Numbered from the stretch's first letter, positions 43,601 to 52,210 are shown. The stretch is 64,000 nucleotides of DNA from Roseateles amylovorans (GCF_025398155.2 NZ_CP104562.2:1426001-1490000); one strand, 5' to 3'. A program made the numbers and translations. Notes: generated from the sequence alone by a model not told the origin.

Positions 43601-45758
43601 CCACGTCGTAGTCCACGCCAGGCGTCCGGCCATTCAGGTCGGGTTGGGGCGCCACCGTGTCATAGGTGATGCTGCCTGCGGCCGTGGCCGCGCGACCCAG
43701 GTGATCGACCAGGGTGACGGTAAAGGTGCGCGTGCCCTGCAGCGGCGAGGCCAGCGGATTGACCTCGCGCAGGCTGGCGAGCATGGCCTGGGTATCGGTC
43801 AGGGACGCGTTGCTGCCGTCGGCCTTCGACAAGGTGAAGGTGTCGGAGAAGCGCGTCATGACCCAGGTCGCGCCGCCGATGGTGAAGGTCGAGCTGCTCC
43901 CGTCCAACGCGGTATCGATGCCACCGTCCCGGCTGAACAACCGGTCGTCCCGACTGGCGCCGCCGCCGGTCAGGGTGATGCGGACGAATTGCAGCGTCGC
44001 GTCCGGATTCTGGTGCCCCACGGTCAGATCGCTCGCAAACAGGGCGACGCCGCTGGCGAGGTCTGCGGAGACCGCGTCGGCGTTGATGCCGGGCGCCCCA
44101 CCGTTGAGGTCGAGGAGCGGCTGGCGCGGATCGATCGTCACCGTGACCGTGGCGGTGGTGCTCAGGTTGCCGGCCATGTCCTCATAACTGAGCTGGAAGG
44201 TCCGGTCGCCGATGCCGGGGGCCACATCCTGGTTGCGCAGGCGCAGCGAGTTGGTGAGTGCGGCGGCTTCGGAGCCGGAGATCTCGGTGTCGTCGGTGCG
44301 CCAGATCGTCAGCCGTTGCTGTTGGGCGTCGTACCGATAACTCAGACCGAGCACGCCGCCGATGGTCACCCCATCCGCTGCGGTATCGGTCAGGAGCGAC
44401 AGTTCGGTGTCCAGCAGCAGGCGGTCATTCGCCAGATCCAGTGCGTCACCCCCGATGTCCACGGTCAGGCGGTGCATGTCGGCCCCGGTCAGCGGAGCGG
44501 TGGTGTTGGTCAAGGCGATGCCGGCGCTCAACTGCCCCAGGTCACCCAGCCACCAGGCGCGGTCCTGCGTGCCGGCCAGCTCGCTGAGATCCAGGTCCTC
44601 CGCATGGTCATGCAGGTGCAGCCTCACCCAACGCACATCGCTGATGTTGCCCGCCACATCGATCTGCCGCACCTGCACATCCACCGCCCCATGGGTGGGG
44701 AGCCACGCAGCGTCCAGGATCTCGCCGGTGCCGGCCAGGAAGGTCTCGCCGTCGAGGCTGTATTCCCAGCGGGCGTCGGTCTCCAGGCCGTCGATGATCA
44801 AGGTGCCGTCGCGGGTGATGAAATCATGGGTGCTCGCGCCGGTGTCGTTGCGCAATTGGAGGCCGGGCGCCTCGGCGAACGTGTCCAGTTCGAACGCCAG
44901 CCAGCCAGCGGCGGAGTGCCGGCCGTCCGCATCGGTTTGCCGAACCATCACCTCCCAGTGCCCGTCGGTGGCAAAGACGGCCGCGGGAATCTCGGCACCT
45001 TCGCCGACGGCCCAGGTGATGCCGCCGTCCAGGCTGTAGTCCCAACGGGCCCCGGGCGCCAGGCCCAGGACCTCGATGGTGGCATGGCTGCTGATGCGGT
45101 CGTCGTCACGGCCCGTGTCCTGCTGAAGCCGAAGGGTGGGCGCCTGCAGCGGCGGAAGCGGATCGACCGGTTCGGCCGGCTGCTCGCCCTCCGGCAGCTC
45201 GGGCCTTCCGGGAGGTTGGGCGGAACCCGGATCCTCCGGATGAGGCGGACGGGAGGGCGGCTCGGCGGCATCCGGCTGACCTGGCGATTCGGATGGCCCG
45301 GGACGCTGCGGCGGCAGGGGCGCCGGCAACGCGTGGGGAGGCCGATCCCCCACCATCGACAACATGCCGGCAGCCAGGCCGCCGAGCGTGGGGATGACGA
45401 AGAGCGGCATCAGGTGGTCGTCGTCCTCATCGGCCTGCGATCCTGCGTCCGCAGGCAGGGCGTCGCCGCCTTGCGCCATGTCGTCCGCCAGGCTGGGCGA
45501 TGCGGCCGATGGGTCGCCAGGCCGTGTTGTGCCCGCGGGATCGTCGGCGGACTCGTGGACCGACGTCTCGGGGGCCTCGTGCGTCGGCATCAAGTCGTCG
45601 TCCCTATCGGCGGGAAATTTGATGCGCTTGGGCACAGCCTTCACGCCGGGCGCCACGGCCGCCAGGCTCTGAACAGTCCGAATGGGGGCGCCAAGGAGGT
45701 TGCGGGGCGTCTCGCTGGGCTGCGTCGCGGCGTCAATGGAGATGACTGATTTAGACAT
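40623..45758 (-). CDS. Giant multidomain surface adhesin (BapA/T1SS-type)
   Basis: 1711-residue acidic protein. From the N-terminus: a polar head; one hydrophobic stretch (LMPLFVIPTLGGLAAGMLSMVG, about 116-137); a Pro-rich linker to ~205; Ig-like repeats with the WEYSLDGG pattern to ~390; cadherin-like/Big repeats to ~1080. Then comes a Calx-beta domain (VIEGEDGSREMVFLVTRTGDL, about 1090-1190) and a LamG-like domain at about 1255-1485. A single haemolysin-type calcium motif (GANDVLIGGAGSDTF) and a T1SS-like C-terminus complete it. It is the last gene of a four-gene minus-strand operon with a FlgH-like protein. No ABC exporter genes lie nearby. The ATG is the one giving MSKSVISIDAATQ. Role: probably adhesion or biofilm. 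Confidence 0.85.
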   Translation of the reverse strand: MSKSVISIDAATQPSETPRNLLGAPIRTVQSLAAVAPGVKAVPKRIKFPADRDDDLMPTHEAPETSVHESADDPAGTTRPGDPSAASPSLADDMAQGGDALPADAGSQADEDDDHLMPLFVIPTLGGLAAGMLSMVGDRPPHALPAPLPPQRPGPSESPGQPDAAEPPSRPPHPEDPGSAQPPGRPELPEGEQPAEPVDPLPPLQAPTLRLQQDTGRDDDRISSHATIEVLGLAPGARWDYSLDGGITWAVGEGAEIPAAVFATDGHWEVMVRQTDADGRHSAAGWLAFELDTFAEAPGLQLRNDTGASTHDFITRDGTLIIDGLETDARWEYSLDGETFLAGTGEILDAAWLPTHGAVDVQVRQIDVAGNISDVRWVRLHLHDHAEDLDLSELAGTQDRAWWLGDLGQLSAGIALTNTTAPLTGADMHRLTVDIGGDALDLANDRLLLDTELSLLTDTAADGVTIGGVLGLSYRYDAQQQRLTIWRTDDTEISGSEAAALTNSLRLRNQDVAPGIGDRTFQLSYEDMAGNLSTTATVTVTIDPRQPLLDLNGGAPGINADAVSADLASGVALFASDLTVGHQNPDATLQFVRITLTGGGASRDDRLFSRDGGIDTALDGSSSTFTIGGATWVMTRFSDTFTLSKADGSNASLTDTQAMLASLREVNPLASPLQGTRTFTVTLVDHLGRAATAAGSITYDTVAPQPDLNGRTPGVDYDVVVTPGLPWAFGLANPATGAITERNGVTQLTLRFSASVAGAFDTTTPDTGEWIGLFDPDRGDDRSMMLRLGDSGTLTTATLLPDRVLTLTLSDGPSPTLTITSDTALTQGEASELLRALHYTCEADAPLGLRTVEVTATDRAGNTAATGAVTRLDVRDIATPVLYLAAEADTGLHHNDALTACNGSDGAPLVLLGFAPAGQTVTVFVDANGNGLLDNGETLGSVVADANGQWRFTLTGQTLPDGDYRVGVIAGGLISGLLELTIDTRPPASTIVIGHTVHALPTLGGIADPDMPVTIEIDIDNDLTNGYEVRYEVQTDEAGHWRLDTGSAVSADGQTHVFAPGDLVNVRVTTQDLAGNETVRTATSTVDTTTYAITDSQVIEGEDGSREMVFLVTRTGDLRAAGSVRFAVDEAASSARALSDGAAADDDFIGAMAGLIDFAAGEDSKLIKFTIKGDYYREVNDTLVVRLDEPIGGVIQDGLGIGNLNEIDISQLQAAYGLRNLNQRQNDFAIRVRRSSDNAEQDIGFDASGNLDRQALMDFVGTGATDKGFVTCWYDQSGHGINMAQTDPAKQGVIVDGGQLVTRSDGSPAISFNSGRNGANNDYLEATGVAGTDWRSLAVYAKVQAEGTRSGTLFQLGDPSTSNRISAHYPEGSRYVFDVGAPNSVGRLVRNLTDDMQVVGQANDIVFEAHSGNPTAGTDEKNFTDGKQVIYENGVRVASDATLNDTFVSAGSWFLGWGNGSPYYQQVMFNEFLVYLATDNSTPSMRALLGTARNDVLTYAGERAIETIDGLAGHDTLYLCGDHGLDFSAFSGGVRGIEQVWMDNGAANLLTLSSQTVALNGADALTIRMDAGDVVVMDGQRFAYDTGAQAVVIGNAGDNIVRSTGANDVLIGGAGSDTFVWTEGHRGADLVWDYTTAQGDQLDLRQLLQGFLSGDEALYLRRAVDERGQVVLQVDVNGNADFAHPDLTITLAQVLQADAITVITAAGTSVL

Positions 45759-45904
45759 GGCGATTGTGTGATCGTGTGTAGATCTCACCAGTGTCGGTAG
45801 GCTGAAATCCCAATCACATAGCACCAACTGGCCCAAAAGTTGGTGTGAATAGCAAAAACGTGCTGGTTAGACCAGGTGAGTTTGCAAGTGACGCCGCAGA
45901 GCCC

Positions 45905-46693
45905 TCACCAGATCGCCAGGCTGGAGGTCAGCACCCGTTGCAGCCAACTGCGCCGGGCGGCGTCGGACACCTCGCCGCGCCCGACCAGCTCCATGCGGGC
46001 GTTCACCACGTCGGCAGACTGCACCTGGTTGCCGATGCGGATGTCCTGCGGATTGACGATGCCGGAGAAGCGCAGCGTGTTCATCCCGCCGTTCATCGCC
46101 ACGCTGCGCTCGCCGGCAACGACCAGATGGCCGTTGGGCAGCACATTGATCACCGAGACCGCCATCTGGCCGGTGATGCTGCTGCTGGCTTCGGTGTCGC
46201 CGCTGCCCTTGTAGGCATCACTGCCGCCGGCGGAGGCATCGGCCTTGAGCAGCTTGTCGATCAGGCCGATGGGGCTGGAGCCTCCGGGTCCCTTCACCGT
46301 CAGCTTGTTGTCGCGGCTGGTGTCGGTCTTGCTCTTCTGGTTGGCATTGAGCGATTCGCTGATCGCCACCTTGAGCGAGTCGCCGACCTGCCGGGCGCGA
46401 CGCTCGGTGGTGAACAGCGAGGCGGCCGACATCTGCGGCTGGTAGATCGCGCCGTTGTTGACCCGCTCCACATAGGCCGCTTCCGGCGGCGGCATCACGT
46501 GGATCGGGTCCTGCACCAGGATCGGCTCGCGCGAGGCGCAACCGGTGGCCAGCAACACAAGCAGCGCAGCGGCGCTTCGTGTGAGGGCGTCGCGGTGCGG
46601 GACGTTCGGGGCCGCGTGTTGGATGGCATTGCGGGACGCGTCACTGGCTGCGTGGCCTGCGGCCGGGCCGGCTGTATGGTTCAGGTCGGACAT
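45905..46693 (-). CDS. flgH: Orphan FlgH-like outer-membrane L-ring lipoprotein
   Basis: 262-residue homologue of the flagellar L-ring protein. The lipobox LLATGC puts the lipid at Cys52. Family features follow: GAIYQPQMSAASLFTTERRARQVGDSLKVAISESLNANQKSKTDTSR, later SSSITGQMAVSVINVLPNGHLVVAGERSV, and RFSGIVNPQDIRIGNQVQSADVVNARMELVG. This is unmistakable. But no flagellar gene lies in the window. Its neighbours are a Sbal_3080-type lipoprotein upstream and a giant adhesin 146 bases downstream. The 50-residue N-terminal stretch is unusually long for a lipoprotein; a later start may apply. Confidence 0.88.
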   Translation of the reverse strand: MSDLNHTAGPAAGHAASDASRNAIQHAAPNVPHRDALTRSAAALLVLLATGCASREPILVQDPIHVMPPPEAAYVERVNNGAIYQPQMSAASLFTTERRARQVGDSLKVAISESLNANQKSKTDTSRDNKLTVKGPGGSSPIGLIDKLLKADASAGGSDAYKGSGDTEASSSITGQMAVSVINVLPNGHLVVAGERSVAMNGGMNTLRFSGIVNPQDIRIGNQVQSADVVNARMELVGRGEVSDAARRSWLQRVLTSSLAIW

Positions 46694-46739
46694 GTTTCCC
46701 TCCAGTCTTGTGGTTGTCGTGGTGCCGCAAACCCGCGGC

Positions 46740-47324
46740 TCAGCCTTCGAAGCCGGTCAGCAGGGCGCGCACCACCGGGGCCAGCTTGTTGCGGGTGCTG
46801 GCCCAACGGCCCATGCCCATGACGGCGTCCTGGCTCTCGTAGCTGCTGGCGGCCAGCAGATGACCGCCCGCGTCATGTAGGCTGAGCGTGGCTTGCGCCA
46901 GGTAGGGCCGCACCTGATCGGACAAGGGCGGCTTGTCCCATTGCTGCAGCCCTTGATAGCGCAGCCAGGCGGGGCAGACCTCGTCGTTGGGGCGGGCACC
47001 GGCTTCATAGACCCGCGCCGGCACGTCGTGCTCGCGCAGCTCGGCGATCAGGGCGGGCACGAACTCCGGCAGCGCCAGCGAGCGGTTGTATTCGATGCAG
47101 ACCCGCGTGGGCAGTGCCGCCCCCTGGAACACCGTCTGGCTGGCATGGGTCGGCCCCTGCCCGATGGCCACTGTGGCGGCCCCAGCGCTGGCCTTGATCA
47201 GTTCGACCGTGGGCACGGGGCTCAGCAGGGCACAGCCCGACAGCGCTGCGGCGGCCAGACCAGCGACCCGCGTCGCGGCCCGCCGCACCGCGGGCCCGAC
47301 CGTCAAGCGCGGCGCGGTGCTCAT
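46740..47324 (-). CDS. Sbal_3080-like outer-membrane lipoprotein
   Basis: 194-residue lipoprotein, lipobox ALSGC at Cys31. The central segment is VCIEYNRSLALPEFVPALIAELREHDV, followed by a DEVCPAWLRYQGLQQW segment. The ending, MGRWASTRNKLAPVVRALLTGF, also resembles the Sbal_3080 family, whose function is unknown. It overlaps the upstream 132-aa gene (ATGA) and precedes the FlgH-like gene by 46 bases, so the three are one operon. Confidence 0.72.
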   Translation of the reverse strand: MSTAPRLTVGPAVRRAATRVAGLAAAALSGCALLSPVPTVELIKASAGAATVAIGQGPTHASQTVFQGAALPTRVCIEYNRSLALPEFVPALIAELREHDVPARVYEAGARPNDEVCPAWLRYQGLQQWDKPPLSDQVRPYLAQATLSLHDAGGHLLAASSYESQDAVMGMGRWASTRNKLAPVVRALLTGFEG

Positions 47325-47719
47325 ACGATCTCGTCGATCAGCGCCTTGCCGGCGACCACGCCCGCAGAGACATAACCCGCGACGCTGCTGCCGATGTCGC
47401 CGAGCTCATCCACCACCTCGCCGACGCCGTGGGCCAGGGCGCTCGCGCCATCGACCACGGCGTCCTTGACCTCTTTCACGCCGGTGCTCACCGCGCTGCC
47501 GACGGCCTTGGCGCCATCTTCCAACGCCTGCAGCCCGTCTTCGCTCCAGTGCACCACGGTGCTCACCGCGTTTTCGCCGCCCTGGTAGGCCGCCTGGGTC
47601 AGACCGATCGCGGTGGCCGCCACCGTGCCGTATTCCTTCGCATTGATTTCATAGCTGCCGCTGGGTCGGCTCGTCAGTTGCCGGGAAGCCACCAAGGGCA
47701 TGTTGGAGACCGAGGTCAT
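47321..47719 (-). CDS. 132-aa amphipathic protein heading the FlgH-adhesin operon
   Basis: Hypothetical protein with GGAG before its ATG. The head (MTSVSNMPLVASRQLTSRPSG) is followed by alternating Gly/Ala/Val-rich helices, including LEDGAKAVGSAVSTGVKEVKDAVVDGASALAHGVGEVVDELG. The pattern is like late-embryogenesis or phasin-type amphipathic repeats, and there is no clear membrane helix or cysteine. It overlaps the lipoprotein gene. Function unknown; a secreted or periplasmic filler role would be a guess. Confidence 0.75.
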   Translation of the reverse strand: MTSVSNMPLVASRQLTSRPSGSYEINAKEYGTVAATAIGLTQAAYQGGENAVSTVVHWSEDGLQALEDGAKAVGSAVSTGVKEVKDAVVDGASALAHGVGEVVDELGDIGSSVAGYVSAGVVAGKALIDEIV

Positions 47720-48065
47720 GACCACTCCAGTTGTTTGGGTTGCGATGTCGCCATTCTTTCGAGGCGGCCGTGGGCGGATCGATCGAACATCCGCCGACTC
47801 CACGGCCAGCATTGACGTTCCAGATGTCGCGCCACACATCTGCAGACGCGGAGGTTGGTGCGGTGTGAAGAAGCATTGCTGGCGCAGGCTGACGATGTGT
47901 CGAACACCGTCAGTCGCCCCCCTGTGCCGGCGCGGGCCATGGCCGGGAGACAAACCTGACGCAATGTGGCCATGGCGCCGCCCCGGCCGAATTCCCCCAG
48001 CCCGGCGTGGCGGCATCCCGGCGCACGCCACAGAGGTGTCGAAGCGCTGCGATATGCTTGCCCGC
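47720..48065. other. Divergent intergenic region between the adhesin operon and nudB
   Basis: 346 bases without a gene. It must hold promoters for both sides. A 7-bp inverted repeat CAGATGT / ACATCTG (47821-47827 and 47836-47842) could be an operator. A GGCCATGGCC palindrome lies at 47935-47944. I see no convincing -35/-10 pair. Confidence 0.5.
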
Positions 48066-48659
48066 ATGAGCGAAGCCGTTGTTGTCCCGAGCAGCTACAA
48101 GATCCCGGAATCGGTGCTGGTGGTCATCCACACGCCGACGCTGGAGGTGCTGATGATCGAACGCGCCGATCGGCCGGGCTTCTGGCAATGCGTGACCGGC
48201 TCCAAGGACACGCTGGACGAATCCTTGCCGAGCACGGCGGAGCGGGAGGTCTTGGAGGAGACCGGCATCCGGGTGTGTGACCTGGCCCCCGGGGCGCTGG
48301 CGGATTGGGCCCTGCAGAATGTGTACGAGATCTATCCGGTCTGGCGTCATCGCTATGCGCCGGGCGTCACCCACAACACCGAGCATGTGTTCGGGCTGAC
48401 GGTCCCGTCGGGCACCCCGGTGACCTTGGCACCGCGTGAGCATCTGCAATACCGCTGGCTGCCCTGGCGTGAGGCGGCGGATCTGTGCTTCTCGCCGTCC
48501 AATGCGGAAGCGATCCTTCATCTGCCTGCGCAGAGGGCGGCCCATCAGCCCGCCTTGGCGCCGCCGCCGAACGAGGCGGTGCCGCCACCGGCCGTCGCCC
48601 CGCAAGCCGCCCCGCAAGCCACCCTGGCGCCCCAGGCCGCGCCGGGACGCGCCCCATGA
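48066..48659 (+). CDS. nudB: Dihydroneopterin triphosphate diphosphatase (NUDIX)
   Basis: NUDIX hydrolase that removes pyrophosphate from dihydroneopterin triphosphate in folate synthesis. The Nudix box spans residues ~45-67 (GSKDTLDESLPSTAEREVLEETGI). The rest fits NudB: NVYEIYPVWRHRYAPGVTHNTEHVFGL. The last ~45 residues are a Pro/Ala-rich tail not typical of the family. The ATG at 48066 is used; one four codons upstream is possible. It overlaps the next gene (ATGA). Confidence 0.93.
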   Translation: MSEAVVVPSSYKIPESVLVVIHTPTLEVLMIERADRPGFWQCVTGSKDTLDESLPSTAEREVLEETGIRVCDLAPGALADWALQNVYEIYPVWRHRYAPGVTHNTEHVFGLTVPSGTPVTLAPREHLQYRWLPWREAADLCFSPSNAEAILHLPAQRAAHQPALAPPPNEAVPPPAVAPQAAPQATLAPQAAPGRAP

Positions 48660-49486
48660 CCCGCCCGAGCCCGCGACACGCGGCCGTCTCCAACTCCGCC
48701 ACCACCGACACCACCCCGGCGCAAAGCGCCGATCGCCTGCGGGTGGCGACCTACAACATCCACAAGGGTGTGCGCGGCATGGGGCTGGCCAAGCGGCTGG
48801 AGATCCACAACCTGAGCCAGGGCGTGCGGGCCCTGGATGCCGATCTGGTGTTCCTGCAGGAGGTGCGGCTGTTCCACCACCGGGAGGCGCGCCATTTCGA
48901 ACGCAGCTATTTCGGATGGCCGGAACAGGGGCAGGCCGAATTCCTCGCGCCGGATGGCTATGAGGTGGCCTACCGCACCAATGCCATCACCCGTCATGGC
49001 GAGCACGGCAATGCGCTGCTGTCGCGCTACCCGATCGGCGACATCGGCCATCACGATGTGTCGGACCACCGCTTCGAGCAGCGTGGTCTGCTGCATGTGC
49101 CGGTGCACTGGCAGGGCGTGCAGGTGCATGCGGTCGTCGCGCACCTGGGGCTGATGCATGGCAGCCGGGTGCGCCAGGTGCAGCGGCTGCAGCAGTTCAT
49201 CAACGACCATGTGCCCGGCGACGCCCCCCTGGTCGTGGCGGGCGATTTCAATGACTGGGGCGAGCGTCTGGACGAGCCAATCCGCGTGTGCGGCCTCAGC
49301 CGTGCGGTGCCGCACGGCAAGTCGCGCGGGTTGCCGACTTTCCCGTCGCGGGTGCCGGTGTTTTCGCTGGACCGCATCTACATGCGGGGCCTGCGCTGTG
49401 TCGACATGAAGGTGCCGCGCGGGCCGGCCTGGGCGCGCATGTCCGACCACCTGCCCCTGCTCGCCGAACTGGTGCTGGACGCGTGA
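48656..49486 (+). CDS. Endonuclease/exonuclease/phosphatase family protein
   Basis: 276-residue EEP-fold metal-dependent hydrolase. Key stretches are VATYNIHKGVRG (metal-binding Asn), FLQEVRLFHHRE (catalytic Glu), VVAHLGLMHGSR, VVAGDFNDWGERLD and the C-terminal SDHLPLLAEL. It lies between nudB and clsB and overlaps both. In Burkholderiales the three are usually together, which suggests a role in phospholipid handling, though the substrate is unproven. Confidence 0.9.
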   Translation: MTRPSPRHAAVSNSATTDTTPAQSADRLRVATYNIHKGVRGMGLAKRLEIHNLSQGVRALDADLVFLQEVRLFHHREARHFERSYFGWPEQGQAEFLAPDGYEVAYRTNAITRHGEHGNALLSRYPIGDIGHHDVSDHRFEQRGLLHVPVHWQGVQVHAVVAHLGLMHGSRVRQVQRLQQFINDHVPGDAPLVVAGDFNDWGERLDEPIRVCGLSRAVPHGKSRGLPTFPSRVPVFSLDRIYMRGLRCVDMKVPRGPAWARMSDHLPLLAELVLDA

Positions 49487-50757
49487 ACCGACCGGCGGAG
49501 CCGCTCTTCCCCTGGACGCTGGGGTCGCAGCCCAGCTTCACCGGCGGTAACGCGGTCGAACTGCTGTGCGGCGGCGATGCCTTGTTTCCGGCGCAGATCG
49601 CCGCGATCGATGCCGCCCGACATGAGGTCTGGCTGGCCACCTACATCTTTCATCATGACGACGCGGGTGCCGCCACCGCCGCCGCCCTGTGTCGCGCCGC
49701 CGCGCGCGGCGTGCGGGTGAGGGTGGTGGTGGACGGCTTCGGCTCCAAGGCCAGCCTGGGCTGGCTGCGTGAGCAGCTGCAACAGGCGCCGGTGGCCTTG
49801 GCAGTGTTCCGACCGATCGACCGCTGGTGGAACTGGCTGCATCCCGGCCAACTGCGCCGCCTGCATCAGAAGCTGTGCGTGGTCGATGGGATGGTGGGCT
49901 TCGTGGGCGGCATCAATATCATCGGCGACCGGATGGACCTGCACCACGGTCGCACCGACACCCCGCGCCTGGACTACGCGGTGCGGGTCAGCGGACCGGT
50001 GGTCCGGCCGGTGGAGCAGGCGGTGCGGGCGGTCTGGACGCGCGCCTGGCTGGGCCATGACTTCGGCGATGAAGTCCGCGCCATGATCCGCAGCGCCTCG
50101 CCGGGGCGGCGGGCGCGGCGACTGATGCGCCGCATCCGCATGCCGCGCGGCGACCATCGCCGCCGGGACCCGACCGTGCTGCCGCCGATGCGCGCGGCCT
50201 TCGTGCTGCGGGACAACTTCCGGCAGCGCCGCACGATCGAGCATGCGTATGTCGAAGCGATCCAGGCCGCGACCACCCGGGTGGACCTGATCACGCCGTA
50301 CTTCTATCCCGGCCAGCGCTTCAGGCGTGCGCTCAAGGGCGCGGCCAAGCGGGGGGTGCAGGTTCGGTTGCTGCTGCAGGGCAAGGTGGACTACCGCATC
50401 GCCGCACTGGCTGCCCGTGCGCTCTATGAGGAGCTGCTGGGCCACGGCGTGCAGATCTACGAATACACGCCGGCCTTCCTGCATGCCAAGGTCTGTGTGG
50501 TGGACAACGACTGGGCCACGGTCGGCAGCTCCAACATCGATCCCTTGTCGCTGCTGCTGAACCTGGAGGCCAATGTCGTTGTCCGCGACGCCGCCTTTGC
50601 AGGCGATGTGGTGCGGGAGTTCGACGGCGCCATCGCCCGGTCGCGTCGCGTGGAGCAACCCGATGGCCGCGGCCTGCGCGGCATGCTGCGCCGCGGGCTG
50701 GTGGCCTGGGTGGCTTATGTCTACCTGCGGGTCGCCGGCGCGACCGGACGCTATTGA
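49483..50757 (+). CDS. clsB: Cardiolipin synthase B
   Basis: Phospholipase-D superfamily enzyme that joins phospholipids to make cardiolipin. Two HKD motifs are seen: HQKLCVVDG near residue 125 and HAKVCVVDN near residue 330, each with the expected Gly and Asp context. The 424-residue length fits ClsB. The GTG start overlaps the preceding stop (GTGA). It converges on the esterase gene, 15 bases away. Confidence 0.95.
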   Translation: MNRPAEPLFPWTLGSQPSFTGGNAVELLCGGDALFPAQIAAIDAARHEVWLATYIFHHDDAGAATAAALCRAAARGVRVRVVVDGFGSKASLGWLREQLQQAPVALAVFRPIDRWWNWLHPGQLRRLHQKLCVVDGMVGFVGGINIIGDRMDLHHGRTDTPRLDYAVRVSGPVVRPVEQAVRAVWTRAWLGHDFGDEVRAMIRSASPGRRARRLMRRIRMPRGDHRRRDPTVLPPMRAAFVLRDNFRQRRTIEHAYVEAIQAATTRVDLITPYFYPGQRFRRALKGAAKRGVQVRLLLQGKVDYRIAALAARALYEELLGHGVQIYEYTPAFLHAKVCVVDNDWATVGSSNIDPLSLLLNLEANVVVRDAAFAGDVVREFDGAIARSRRVEQPDGRGLRGMLRRGLVAWVAYVYLRVAGATGRY

Positions 50758-50772
50758 GCGGCGTCCGACCGG

Positions 50773-52194
50773 TTACGGCCGGGGCGGCGGACGATTGATA
50801 TCGACCGCGCGACTGGGCGGGAACGGATCCTGACCCACCGAGGGCGCGGTCGGCCCGGCGGCCGGCCAGGCCTGCCGGTCCAGGAAGCGCAGCATCCCCT
50901 CCACCCGTGCGGCCCAACTGGCTTCGTCATGCGTGGCGCCCGGCGCTTCCTGATAGTTGAGCGTGCTGCGGTCCCAGCCCCGATTGAACAACTGCTGGCG
51001 CAGTTTGCGCAATTGACGGATGGCGCGCTCGCCTTCGCCGTCGCCCATGTCGATCCACAGCCGCGGACGGGCCAGGCTCATCGGCAGCGGGGTGCGGGCC
51101 ACGTCGCGGATCGGGAATTCATCGTCCCACCACAGCGCGGGCGAGACCACCAGCGCGGCGCCGAACACCTCGTTGTGATGCATCGCCAGCCACAGGCTCA
51201 GGTTGCCGCCGAGCGAGGAACCGCCCACGGCGGTGTGCGTCGCATCCTTGAGCGTCCGGTAGCGGGCGTCGATGGCCGGCTTGATCTCTTCGATCAGATG
51301 ACGGGCGTAAGCGGCGGCGTTGCCGCCCTGAGCCGCGCCGTCCACCACGATGCGGGTGGCGGTGTAGTCATCCGCCCGTTGCGGTGAATTGGACACGGCC
51401 ACGATGATCAGCGGCTGGATCGCGCCGCTCACCACCAGGCGTTGCGCGGTCTCGTCCACCGACCATTCCGCACCGGCCGCGGCAGCGTCGAACACATTCT
51501 GTCCGTCCTGCAGATACAGCACCGGATAGCGCCGCTGCGGCTCGTTCTCATAGCCGGGCGGCAGCCAGACCTGCAGGGTGCGTGGCGAGACGAATCGTGT
51601 CGGGATTGGTGGCAGGGCCTCGATGCGGCCGGCCCGGCTCAGCGAGATCGGCGCGGCCGGCGCCCCGAACACCCGCGCCACCCGCACCCGATCAGCCACC
51701 AGTTCCAGCATGCGGTTCTGGCCAGGCTCCCAGCCCGCATCGGACGCCTGTCCGTGGCGTTCGATGCGGAACTTGTAGGGCAGGGCGCCGCCGATGGGCG
51801 CGCGTTCGACGGTGAGCTCAGCGATCCAGAGGCTGTCGCGGTCGTCCTCGCTATCCCGGACGTCGGTCGTCTCCCTCGCCCGCTTGGCGAGGACCGGCGT
51901 GTCCCAGCTCAGCGGGGCACCGCCGCCGCGCACGCCCACCCGGTCCTTCGTTGGATCGAAGCGACCGGCGCGGATCTCGTCGCGCATGTCGATCTCGAAC
52001 AGCACCCGGGTGGCGGCAAAGCCCTGGACGCCGATCGACATCAGCAACGCGGCCGCAAAGAAGCGGACAAGTGCAGCGATGGACAGCGGGACCGGCCACC
52101 CGCTCCGGCGTTTGGGAGGCGCCGCGTGCCGTGTGCTGGGGATGCCGCGGGCAGTGACGGCAAGGAAGGCGCTCAGGGAAAGGACGCGGCGCAT
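50773..52194 (-). CDS. Putative esterase of the enterochelin-esterase/esterase D type
   Basis: 473-residue alpha/beta hydrolase with a hydrophobic segment near residues 37-60, probably a signal sequence or anchor. Residues ~62-180 look like a beta-rich carbohydrate-binding-type domain. The hydrolase domain starts near 205 (LQVWLPPGYENEPQRRYPVLYLQDGQNVFD). It has GGSSLGG with nucleophile Ser327 and a late His in GATHDEASW. Substrate unknown. It starts 16 bases after hutH ends, so it may share that transcript. Confidence 0.82.
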   Translation of the reverse strand: MRRVLSLSAFLAVTARGIPSTRHAAPPKRRSGWPVPLSIAALVRFFAAALLMSIGVQGFAATRVLFEIDMRDEIRAGRFDPTKDRVGVRGGGAPLSWDTPVLAKRARETTDVRDSEDDRDSLWIAELTVERAPIGGALPYKFRIERHGQASDAGWEPGQNRMLELVADRVRVARVFGAPAAPISLSRAGRIEALPPIPTRFVSPRTLQVWLPPGYENEPQRRYPVLYLQDGQNVFDAAAAGAEWSVDETAQRLVVSGAIQPLIIVAVSNSPQRADDYTATRIVVDGAAQGGNAAAYARHLIEEIKPAIDARYRTLKDATHTAVGGSSLGGNLSLWLAMHHNEVFGAALVVSPALWWDDEFPIRDVARTPLPMSLARPRLWIDMGDGEGERAIRQLRKLRQQLFNRGWDRSTLNYQEAPGATHDEASWAARVEGMLRFLDRQAWPAAGPTAPSVGQDPFPPSRAVDINRPPPRP

Positions 52195-52210
52195 GAAGGG
52201 TCGGGGAAGT

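Noticed and set aside
42591..45749. A 1052-codon open frame on the plus strand
   Set aside because: Antisense to the giant adhesin. Composition is shadow-like (Gly, Arg, Gln, Val) with no fold or start signal.
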